A DNA stretch of 64,000 bases from CAMASH01 sp041746635 (GTDB lineage Bacteria > Verrucomicrobiota > Verrucomicrobiia > Chthoniobacterales > Terrimicrobiaceae): the NCBI GenBank assembly GCA_041746635.1, contig JBGTGQ010000066.1, positions 31,233-95,232 on the forward strand, given 5' to 3'. The stretch's first letter is position 1; every line of letters starts with the position of its first letter. Under the pieces are notes generated by a model. It had not been told where the DNA came from. It ran no database searches and saw only the letters and a list, made by a program, of their open reading frames with translations. Made by a program: the position numbers and the translations under genes. Below, piece by piece: positions 48,090 to 55,314 of the stretch.

Positions 48090-48517
48090 GCTTTCCTTCC
48101 GACAATGCCAGGTTTGGTTTCGCTCAAACTTACCGCTTCCGGCAGGAAGGGTTGTACAAAGGCTTCGTGGAAATCATAACCCTCACGAAAGCTCTCCAGG
48201 GTGTCCTCGTCCGTCTTTCCGAAAACCCCGATGCGCACAAGATTGAAAACCATATTGCCGACATCCTCGCAGGAGCGGACACCCCAATACGCAAAAACCG
48301 TGACCGCCATGGGCCCGCATTCCTGCAAACCGTGCAGCCGGAAACCTTCCAGCAATTCGGCCGCACTGACATGGGACGCGATTTCCTTCTTCGATTTTTT
48401 CCGGCGCTTGAGCGTGGCATCCAACGCATCGCGGAGAAACGCGTACGCCTCGACGTGATAGCGGGAATCTTCCGCCCCGATTTTCTCCACCGCCTCCTGA
48501 AATCCGATCGTCTGCAT
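48086..48517 (-). CDS. Minf_1886 family protein
   Basis: A 143-residue protein of the family named after Methylacidiphilum infernorum Minf_1886. Conserved parts are MQTIGFQEAVEKIGAEDSRY, HVEAYAFLRDALDATLKRRK, HVSAAELLEGFRLHGLQECG and TVFAYWGVRSCEDVGNMVFN, ending in a DTLESFREGYDFHEAF segment. The function is unknown and no enzyme motif is obvious. The ATG at 48517 is chosen because it begins the conserved MQ-x-x-x-F segment; the longer in-frame reading covers a separate small gene. Restriction of the family to PVC bacteria supports the taxonomic placement. Confidence 0.88.
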   Translation of the reverse strand: MQTIGFQEAVEKIGAEDSRYHVEAYAFLRDALDATLKRRKKSKKEIASHVSAAELLEGFRLHGLQECGPMAVTVFAYWGVRSCEDVGNMVFNLVRIGVFGKTDEDTLESFREGYDFHEAFVQPFLPEAVSLSETKPGIVGRKA

Positions 48518-48522
48518 GAAAA

Positions 48523-48654
48523 TTAAGGCCGGACCTCCGCGTTCAATGGGACCAACGTCTGCACGGAACGCCATTGCTTGATGCCTAGACCGGCCGCGAA
48601 GGCGGCCAGCACGCAAGCCACCAACAGTTGTTCCCGGCGGGTCAGAAATGCCAT
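48523..48654 (-). CDS. 43-residue single-span membrane peptide
   Basis: Reads MAFLTRREQLLVACVLAAFA, then AGLGIKQWRSVQTLVPLNAE and VRP. There is one hydrophobic segment (residues 10-25) after a basic start, the pattern of a small inner-membrane peptide with its C-terminus outside. It ends 5 bp before the Minf_1886 start on the same strand and is inside the operon. The opening TRREQLL...AFAAGLG resembles the N-terminal anchor of ComEA-like HhH proteins, but no HhH domain follows. Unrecognised otherwise. Confidence 0.55.
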   Translation of the reverse strand: MAFLTRREQLLVACVLAAFAAGLGIKQWRSVQTLVPLNAEVRP

Positions 48655-48702
48655 CGCGTCAAAATACTGATGCCCTGCGTTCCTGCAAGTGCGCAGGTGC
48701 GA

Positions 48703-50019
48703 TCACCATCCGCGTGATTCGAGATCATCCAATTGACGGCTGATCGGATCGCTGCGTTTGAATTCCTCAAAACTGCCGCGCCCGCCCAGAATCGCCTCAA
48801 ACTCCCGGCTGGGCGTGCTCAATTGCGAAGCCTCAAACCAGTTTAGGTAATCTTCAATGGTCCCGGCCCGCTGCACCACGGCCTGCTGCAGTTCCATATT
48901 CTTGCGGATGCGCTTTTCCAAGTTCCGCTTCGGCTTGACCGTGAGTTCGGTGGCGATGAGGCGGTATTCGCCGACAATCGGACTCATGATGGGATGCGCC
49001 CGCAGTTCCAACCGCAGGAGATCCTCGGCTTTTTGCTTGAGGATGAAGCGGCCGGGTTCGCTGCGGGCCAGAGCTTGCAACGCCTCGGGACCAATCACAT
49101 TTCCGGCTTCCGGCTTTTTCGGATCTTTCGGGGCGGAAAATTCGAGAAGGAATACGAGCTGCTTCTGCGTCTCCGCCATACCGAGCGGCTTGCCCCGGCT
49201 GGAGGCGGAGGCATTGGCCAGGCTGAGGGTCCACATTTTCGAGAGAGTTGCGGGCTCGGCCGCGAGCTCGGGAAATTTCTGCATTAACTTTCCCGCGTCG
49301 GTCGGACTGGTACCCGGGAGACTCGATAAATATTCGGCCAGATGACCGGCTCCGCCGGGCATTCCCAGTAAAGCCCGCAGGAGAGCCATGGCCTGGGCCC
49401 GGTAAACCGCACGGGATGTGGCATCAAGGGTCTCCGGGCGAATCTTCAAAAACGTTTCCAATTTCGGCGGGGGTCCGCTTTTAACCAGCATCTCAAAAAG
49501 ACCGGCGGACACATCCTCACCCTGCGTGACCATCTCCTGATACAAGCCTTCCAGCAACCAAGCGGGCGGTTGCGAAACCGCCTTGCCCGCCTTGGGCGGC
49601 GCTTTCCGGTACGCATATTCGAGCGCGAGCGCCCGGTACACTTCGAGATCAAACTCCGCGCCTTGCAACGACGAGGGATCAAAAACATCGATCTGCACCT
49701 TCATCTCCCCGCCGTCACTCTCATGGACGCTGGTCCTCAAGCGCGGGGCATCCGACAACCGGGTCGAAACCACCTGAATGATGATCGGCGACTTCCAATC
49801 ATCCTTCAGCCGGAAACGCCCCAGCCACTGCGCTTTCAGATCCTCGGCTTTGCGGGCCAGCCGAGCGCGCACACTGCCATCGGAGAAATAGATCACGAAC
49901 TGCTTTGACACGCTCATCGAGCGCTGCAGCGGTGCCGGCGTCGGCGCGATTATTGGCTTGTTCTCCGCCCAAGTCGCCGAGACCAGCAAGGCCCCGGCAA
50001 AGAAGAGCCCCCGACGCAT
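48703..50019 (-). CDS. Secreted protein resembling a gluzincin without HExxH
   Basis: A 438-residue exported protein (signal MRRGLFFAGALLVSATWA). The layout recalls peptidase MA-like metalloproteases: a VVSTRLSD strand, then VYRALALEYAYRKA, where the family has its HExxH helix, and PPAWLLEGLYQEMV, which matches the 'P-x-W-L-x-E-G' helix carrying the third zinc ligand. The first helix reads ALEYAYR, so both zinc His are gone and the protein is probably not a protease. The C-terminal half is helical and ends RQLDDLESRGW. It overlaps the upstream gene by one base. Assignment is by pattern and moderate. Confidence 0.6.
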   Translation of the reverse strand: MRRGLFFAGALLVSATWAENKPIIAPTPAPLQRSMSVSKQFVIYFSDGSVRARLARKAEDLKAQWLGRFRLKDDWKSPIIIQVVSTRLSDAPRLRTSVHESDGGEMKVQIDVFDPSSLQGAEFDLEVYRALALEYAYRKAPPKAGKAVSQPPAWLLEGLYQEMVTQGEDVSAGLFEMLVKSGPPPKLETFLKIRPETLDATSRAVYRAQAMALLRALLGMPGGAGHLAEYLSSLPGTSPTDAGKLMQKFPELAAEPATLSKMWTLSLANASASSRGKPLGMAETQKQLVFLLEFSAPKDPKKPEAGNVIGPEALQALARSEPGRFILKQKAEDLLRLELRAHPIMSPIVGEYRLIATELTVKPKRNLEKRIRKNMELQQAVVQRAGTIEDYLNWFEASQLSTPSREFEAILGGRGSFEEFKRSDPISRQLDDLESRGW

Positions 50020-50834
50020 CAGCGTCCGGGCGCATTCGACCCCGACCAGCTGAGCTTCGCCACCCCGGGAGTGAAGGCCACGGCGTTGGTCTTGCGCAAA
50101 ACAGCGGCGGCATCGGGGAGCGAGGCGATGACTGTCGCGAGATTTTTTTCCAGGATCGGCACCAGACGGGCATGGAGGCGAAGGCGGCCGATACTTCCGC
50201 CCGTAACCCGCAAATTCGTCACCGGCAGGCGGCTGACTTCATCCATCCCGGGCTCGGGCACGCCCGTCAGCGAGAAAAAAACCGACCAGCCCAGAAACTT
50301 TTGCTCGACAAAAAATTGCATTTCACCCGATCCGATCACGACAAACGCCCGCACGAACTGCACACGCGGGACCGACCCGCCTTCGGCCAAGGTGTTGGAG
50401 ACAACCCGGACGGCGAGATAGTTGTTGGCCTGCTCCTGGGTCAAATCAAGGGCGCGGGGATAGACGGTTTCCGAGAAGGCTTTGATTCCTCGGAAAACCT
50501 TGGCCGCCTGGGCCTCGTTGGGCGTTTGCGCCACGGGAATGCCATCCGGTTTTCGACCCATCTGGACAAAAGCCGCAATCACCGCGGCCAGCACCGCCGT
50601 GATGAGAACCGCACGGAGGACCCGCCCGAGCGTTTTCCCGAGGCCGCCCAAGTCCGGGAGGTGACCGAAAGAGAAGGAAAACTTTTTCTTTTTGCCGGCC
50701 GAACGGCCCATCACCGGCGTGTTACCCGCGATGGTTGCCTCCGTGCCCTCCGGGCGCTCCAAGCGCATCCCGCAATTTTGACAGAAGATCCGGGTTGGGT
50801 CATTCTCGTGGCTGCACTGGGAACATTTCAACAT
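50019..50834 (-). CDS. Zinc-ribbon membrane protein of unknown function
   Basis: A 271-residue protein. It opens with a zinc ribbon of two Cys pairs (CSQC at 4-7, then CQNC), followed by a basic linker and one membrane span (about 72-92, VLRAVLITAVLAAVIAAFV). The remaining 180 residues are extracytoplasmic and mixed alpha/beta (YPRALDLTQEQANNYLAVRV, FVRAFVVIGSGEMQFFVEQK). The cytoplasmic zinc ribbon plus a periplasmic sensor-like part is common in unnamed verrucomicrobial proteins. The stop/start base is shared with the downstream secreted gene (50019). FmdB lies 2 bp upstream. Confidence 0.8.
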   Translation of the reverse strand: MLKCSQCSHENDPTRIFCQNCGMRLERPEGTEATIAGNTPVMGRSAGKKKKFSFSFGHLPDLGGLGKTLGRVLRAVLITAVLAAVIAAFVQMGRKPDGIPVAQTPNEAQAAKVFRGIKAFSETVYPRALDLTQEQANNYLAVRVVSNTLAEGGSVPRVQFVRAFVVIGSGEMQFFVEQKFLGWSVFFSLTGVPEPGMDEVSRLPVTNLRVTGGSIGRLRLHARLVPILEKNLATVIASLPDAAAVLRKTNAVAFTPGVAKLSWSGSNAPGR

Positions 50835-50836
50835 GG

Positions 50837-51154
50837 TTATTCCTTGGAAGGCTTGGCCGCGGGTTTGGGGGCCTCGGCCGGTTTGGATTTTTCCGTCCCT
50901 CCCGGTTTGGTGGACTCGCCGCCACCGGAGGTGCCGGAATCTTTCTTAGCCGCCTGCTTGTAGCCTTCGCTCCGGTAGTCGGTGATGTAAAAACCACTGC
51001 CCTTGAAAATCAGCCCCGCGCCCGTGCCGAGCAATCGCTTCACCTTGCCCATGCATTTCTTGTTCGGGCAGGTCTTGAGAAGATCGTCCTTCATGGACTG
51101 GAAGATCTCAAACGTCTTCCCGCATTTCGCACATTCGTATTCGTAGGTGGGCAT
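50837..51154 (-). CDS. FmdB-type zinc ribbon protein
   Basis: A 105-residue protein. The N-terminal FmdB/CxxC ribbon (MPTYEYECAKCGKTFEIFQS) has Cys pairs at 8-11 and about 30-35 (CPNKKC), then KRLLGTGAGLIFKGSGFYIT, the conserved 'F.G.GFY.TDY' segment (YITDYRS). The tail is a Lys/Pro/Ala-rich disordered stretch. FmdB-like proteins are often regulatory in name, but no function is settled. It is first in the minus-strand run that ends at the DUF1844 gene and is divergent from the transpeptidase gene. Confidence 0.9.
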   Translation of the reverse strand: MPTYEYECAKCGKTFEIFQSMKDDLLKTCPNKKCMGKVKRLLGTGAGLIFKGSGFYITDYRSEGYKQAAKKDSGTSGGGESTKPGGTEKSKPAEAPKPAAKPSKE

Positions 51155-51305
51155 GGAGTGCAGTGCGTTCTACCAAACAAGCTGGCGCTGTGCAAGGGGC
51201 GCGAGGGGAATTGTCCGTGGGGATGAATTGCTTCCTCTCGGTGTCTCTGTGGTGATCCCTGCTGCCAGCTTGACGTTTTCGCAAAGCCTGCTCTTTTACA
51301 CGCCC

Positions 51306-51929
51306 ATGAGCCAACCGGCCCGCCATCTTTTTCGCCTTACTTCCGCCATCGTCGCACTGGCACTCGCGGCCTGTGCCAATTACGACACCCGCCTGAACAG
51401 CTCCAGCGTCAAATACCTCGGCACCGGCAGCACCATTGTGGACCCTTCCGCCAAGGAAAGCATGGCCCTCAAAAAATCCTATTGGGACGGCGACGGCACC
51501 GCCGGTGCTCCTTCCATGGTCATCAGCCTTTCCAAGCAAACTGCCTCCTTTTACAAAGGACCAAAACTGGTCGGCGTTTCCGCCATCTCCAGTGGCCGCG
51601 AAGGTTTCGGCACCCCGGCGGGTAACTACACCATCATCCAAAAGAACATCGACCATCGCTCGAATCTCTACGGCGAGTTTGTTGATGGTGCCGGCACGGT
51701 GGTGAAGAAGGACGTAGATATTAAAAAGGACACCGCCCCTCCCGGCGCCAGATTCCTCGGGGCCAGCATGCCCTACTTCATGCGCCTGACCAATAGCGGC
51801 GTCGGCATGCATCAAGGCTTTCTGCCCGGCGTGCCCGACAGTCATGGCTGCATCCGCATGCCGGAAAAAATGGTAAAAATTTACTGGGCCAACGCTCCAC
51901 TCGGCACGCCGGTCACGGTTATCAATTAG
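51306..51929 (+). CDS. L,D-transpeptidase lipoprotein
   Basis: A 207-residue peptidoglycan cross-linking enzyme (YkuD domain). The start at ATG 51306 gives a lipoprotein signal (MSQPARHLFRLTSAIVALAL, then AAC, lipidated Cys about residue 22). The catalytic motif is HQGFLPGVPDSHGCIRMPEK, with the nucleophile Cys in SHGC (about residue 181). SAISSGREGFGTPAGNYTII is the typical strand before it. It makes 3-3 cross-links or anchors proteins to peptidoglycan. The long upstream in-frame region overlaps the FmdB gene and has no signal peptide. Confidence 0.92.
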   Translation: MSQPARHLFRLTSAIVALALAACANYDTRLNSSSVKYLGTGSTIVDPSAKESMALKKSYWDGDGTAGAPSMVISLSKQTASFYKGPKLVGVSAISSGREGFGTPAGNYTIIQKNIDHRSNLYGEFVDGAGTVVKKDVDIKKDTAPPGARFLGASMPYFMRLTNSGVGMHQGFLPGVPDSHGCIRMPEKMVKIYWANAPLGTPVTVIN

Positions 51930-51944
51930 CGAAGCCTGCCCGGT

Positions 51945-52238
51945 TTACGGGGCAAAATCCGTCGGCAGTCCGACCGCATTCCAATGCGCCAATTCGTCCC
52001 CGATGGCCTTGAGTTTCTTCTCGATTTTCTCACAAGCGTATTTGCCCAGCGCGAGGTGGAAGGGCGGTTTTTCGGTTCCCGCGATTTCATAGATCGCCTC
52101 CGCTGCCCTGCGCGGGTCTCCGGGCTGTCGGCCGTTAATCCGATTTAGCAAAGCCTCGAACTTTCCCACCGTCGCCGCGTATTCCGGCATCCGCGGAGCC
52201 GCGTCCAGCGAACGGCTGATGAAATCCATACGAAACAA
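51945..52238 (-). pseudogene. C-terminal fragment of a short-chain dehydrogenase
   Basis: The 97-codon frame reads like the last third of an SDR of the clade with a substrate-lid tail: YAATVGKFEALLNRINGRQP, GDPRRAAEAIYEIAGTEKPP, FHLALGKYACEKIEKKLKAI, ending WNAVGLPTDFAP. The Rossmann TGxxxGIG part and YxxxK site are absent, and only about 60 bp separates it from the DUF1800 start. It is therefore a truncated remnant. Its ATG at 52238 may or may not be used. Confidence 0.7.
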
Positions 52239-52303
52239 TATCCTTCCCCCGTCCCCTAACAGAGAGGAGTTGCCCGCTTTCCAGTCGAAACCTATACTCC
52301 GGC

Positions 52304-53863
52304 ATGGGTCCGCTCTCCCCCCTCCCCGTCCGGGAATTCACTCCCTACGCCGCCGCGCATTTGCTTTGGCGCGCCGGCTTCGGCGGAACATGGGAGGACG
52401 CGCAGGAACTCGCCGCCCTCGGCCTCGATGGCGCGGTGGACAGTCTGGTCAATTACCCTCCCTCGACAAACCTTCCGCCGCCCTCCTGTGGCACACTGCC
52501 GGAAGAAAGCAACAAGGCCTTCGAGGAACGCATTCGCGCCCTCCCCGACGACGAATCGCGCCAGAAAGAACGCAGAATCCGGAACAATCTCGAACGCCAG
52601 CGCATCCGCGATCTCAAAATCTGGTGGCTCAACCGCATGCTCGCCAGTGCGCCCTCGAACCCGGGCATTCACCCCCTTGAAGAAAAACTCACCCTGTTCT
52701 GGCACTCCCATTTCGCCACCAGCTTCGAGGACAAAATCGACCGCACCCATCCTCTCTGGCGGCAAAACCAGACCTTCCGCGAGCTGGCCATTTCTTCGTT
52801 CCTCGACCAGCTCAACGCCCTCATCCGCGACCCGGCCATGCTCGTCTGGCTCGACAATGCCTCCAGCCACCGCGGCCAGCCCAACGAGAATTTCGCCCGC
52901 GAACTCATGGAACTCTTCTCCACCGGCGTCGGCCACTACACCGAGAAGGACGTGAAGGAATCCGCCCGCGCCCTCACCGGCTACAGCGTGGACCGCGAGG
53001 ACTGGACCTTCAAATTCCGCGAGAACGCCCATGACTCCGGAGAAAAAACATTCCTCGGCCAGGCCGGACAATTCGACGGTCCCGACATCCTCCGCATCAT
53101 CTGCCTGCAACCCGCCACTGCGAATTTCCTGGCGAAAAAATTCCTCGAATATTTCGTCTGCACCCAGCCCGATCCCGAAATGGTCGCGCCCGTCGCCGAC
53201 CTCTACCGCTCCAGCGGTTACAATCTCAAGCCGCTGCTCCACACCCTATTTCGCTCCCGGCTTTTCTATTCCGAACGCGCCACCAACTCCGTGGTAAAGA
53301 GCCCCGTCCTCCTCGCCATCGGCGCGCTCAAGGTTATGCGCGCCCAGCTCCCACCCGACGAACTCATCCTCGGCGCTCTCCGCGTGATGGGCCAGGACCT
53401 CTTCTTCCCGCCCGACGTCAACGGCTGGCCCGGCGGTGCGGACTGGATTAATTCCAACACCCTCCTCGTCCGCTACAACTTCGCCAACTTCCTCATGCAC
53501 GGTGTGAGTCCCGACGAATTCAAAATCTTCGACCGCAAAACCACGGATCGCGGCACCAATCGTCGCGACTTCATGGAAACCCAGCGCAACCCCGCCGCCA
53601 TCAACTGGACCCCAAAATATCAGCTCGAGCAATCCGGTGCCATCCGCCGCCTGCTCACTGCCAAGGACATCGTGGACCACTACATCCAGCAATTTCTCCA
53701 GCGCGAACCCACCCGCGATCTGCGCGACGCCCTCATCCAGCTCGCCACCACCGACGGCGCGGGCGGCTCCCGTTCCATGAGCGTGCAGGACACCAACTTC
53801 GACGAACGCGCCCGCGGCCTCGTCCACCTCATTATGAGCAGCCCCGACTACCAGTTATGTTGA
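52304..53863 (+). CDS. DUF1800 family protein
   Basis: A 519-residue cytoplasmic-looking protein of the DUF1800 family. Conserved segments: AAAHLLWRAGFGGTWEDAQE near the start, EEKLTLFWHSHFATSFEDKI, LDNASSHRGQPNENFARELM and ELFSTGVGHYTEKDVKESAR, then KSPVLLAIGALKVMRAQLPP and FFPPDVNGWPGGADWINSNT. No signal peptide was seen. DUF1800 genes nearly always precede DUF1501 genes, as here, and the pair is suspected to act in secretion or surface assembly. A composite palindrome lies in the 87-bp gap between them. Confidence 0.95.
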   Translation: MGPLSPLPVREFTPYAAAHLLWRAGFGGTWEDAQELAALGLDGAVDSLVNYPPSTNLPPPSCGTLPEESNKAFEERIRALPDDESRQKERRIRNNLERQRIRDLKIWWLNRMLASAPSNPGIHPLEEKLTLFWHSHFATSFEDKIDRTHPLWRQNQTFRELAISSFLDQLNALIRDPAMLVWLDNASSHRGQPNENFARELMELFSTGVGHYTEKDVKESARALTGYSVDREDWTFKFRENAHDSGEKTFLGQAGQFDGPDILRIICLQPATANFLAKKFLEYFVCTQPDPEMVAPVADLYRSSGYNLKPLLHTLFRSRLFYSERATNSVVKSPVLLAIGALKVMRAQLPPDELILGALRVMGQDLFFPPDVNGWPGGADWINSNTLLVRYNFANFLMHGVSPDEFKIFDRKTTDRGTNRRDFMETQRNPAAINWTPKYQLEQSGAIRRLLTAKDIVDHYIQQFLQREPTRDLRDALIQLATTDGAGGSRSMSVQDTNFDERARGLVHLIMSSPDYQLC

Positions 53864-53875
53864 ACGAAATTAAAT

Positions 53876-53935
53876 GGAGGGACGCGGGCCCTCGCGTCCG
53901 TGGAATAAATGGGCGGCAAGGGCCTGCCGCCCTCC
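53876..53935. repeat. 60-bp composite palindrome between DUF1800 and DUF1501
   Basis: The ends GGAGGG and CCCTCC pair. The left half folds as GACGCGGGCCCTCGCGTC (one G-G mismatch) and the right half as GGCGGCAAGGGCCTGCCGCC. The AT-rich centre GTGGAATAAATG resembles the centre of the element at 9742. It lies inside what is probably one operon. Confidence 0.8.
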
Positions 53936-53950
53936 AACCCAGATAATCCG

Positions 53951-55243
53951 ATGTTCCTCCGCACCCGCCGTGAATTTCTTGCCACCGGCCTCAAAGGCGC
54001 CGGCCTCCTCGCCGCCAGTGCCTTTGCCCCCGCTTTCATTACCCGCACCGCCGCCGCTACCGGGGCCGCCCGCGATTCCCGCATCCTCGTCGTCGTCCAA
54101 CTCAGCGGCGGCAACGACGGACTTAATACCGTCATTCCCTTCGCCGACGACCTCTACGCCAATGCCCGCCCCACCCTCCGCCTCCACGAAGACCAGACCC
54201 TCAAACTCACCGACACCCTCGGCCTCCATCCCTCCCTCGTCACTTTCAAAAACGAATACGACGCCGGTCACATGGCCATCGTGCAAAACGTCGGCTACCC
54301 GAACCCCAACCGTTCCCACTTCCGGTCCATGGAAATCTGGCATACCGGGGGCGACGACACCAAGCCGCGCGTCGTGGAAGGCTGGCTCGGCCGTTACTTC
54401 GACGCCCAATGCCGCGGCCTCGATCCCCACACACTCCCCGGCGAGATCGGCGTCAGCCTCGGCAAAGTCATGCCCCAGGCCTTCCGCAACCACGCCAACG
54501 TCGGCCTCGCCCTCAACGACCCCAAGACCTTCCAGTGGAACCCCAGCGGCGAGACCTCCACCCTCGCCACCGTGCAGGAACGCATCTTCGAAAAAATCAA
54601 CCAACCCGGCGGCGGCAAGATGTCCGGCACCCCCGCCAGTGGCGGCATCACCGGCAGCGAACCCGAGACCATCGACTTTCTCCGCCACACCGCCATGAAC
54701 GCCGTCATCTCCGGCGACTCCATCCGTGCCATTCTCAAACACGAAAAAAACCGCGGCAAATACCCCGACGGCCAGCTCGCCAGCCAGCTCCAGATGGTGG
54801 CCCGCCTCATCGCCGGCGACTTCCCCACCCGCGTCTATTATGTCGCCCAGGGCGGCTACGACACCCACGCCGACCAACTCGGCAACCACGCCCGGCTCCT
54901 TACCGATTTCAGCCAGAGCACCACGGCCTTCCTTGACGACCTGCGCAAACAAAAACTCTCTGACCGCGTGACCGTATTAGCCTTCAGCGAATTCGGCCGC
55001 CGTGTGGCTGAAAACGGCAGTAAAGGCACCGACCACGGCGCGGCCGCCCCCCTCTTCGTCTTCGGCGACACCATCAAAGCCGGACTTCACGGCAACCCGC
55101 CCGACCTCGTCGACCTCGTGGATGGCGATGTGAAACATAAAATCGACTTCCGCCAAGTCTATGCCTCCCTCCTCGATGGCTGGCTCAACACCTCCTCGAC
55201 CAAAATCCTCGGCCAGGACTTCCCGGGGGTGGAGATTGTTTAA
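53951..55243 (+). CDS. DUF1501 family exported protein
   Basis: A 430-residue protein with a twin-arginine signal (TRREFLATGLKGAGLLAASA, residues 5-24), exported folded. The mature part is the DUF1501 sulfatase-like alpha/beta domain: ILVVVQLSGGNDGLNTVIPF with the Gly-Gly-Asn-Asp motif, GYPNPNRSHFRSMEIWHTGG with the conserved S-H-F, TVLAFSEFGRRVAENGSKGT and DHGAAAPLFVFGD. These resemble the alkaline-phosphatase superfamily core with D-H metal ligands. Partner of the upstream DUF1800 gene. No specific reaction is known. Confidence 0.94.
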   Translation: MFLRTRREFLATGLKGAGLLAASAFAPAFITRTAAATGAARDSRILVVVQLSGGNDGLNTVIPFADDLYANARPTLRLHEDQTLKLTDTLGLHPSLVTFKNEYDAGHMAIVQNVGYPNPNRSHFRSMEIWHTGGDDTKPRVVEGWLGRYFDAQCRGLDPHTLPGEIGVSLGKVMPQAFRNHANVGLALNDPKTFQWNPSGETSTLATVQERIFEKINQPGGGKMSGTPASGGITGSEPETIDFLRHTAMNAVISGDSIRAILKHEKNRGKYPDGQLASQLQMVARLIAGDFPTRVYYVAQGGYDTHADQLGNHARLLTDFSQSTTAFLDDLRKQKLSDRVTVLAFSEFGRRVAENGSKGTDHGAAAPLFVFGDTIKAGLHGNPPDLVDLVDGDVKHKIDFRQVYASLLDGWLNTSSTKILGQDFPGVEIV

Positions 55244-55314
55244 ACCTGGATTATCGTCGCAGGCCCCTATTTTGTCGCCATGCGGGCTTGTCGCTTTACG
55301 CCCGATTCGCACCT

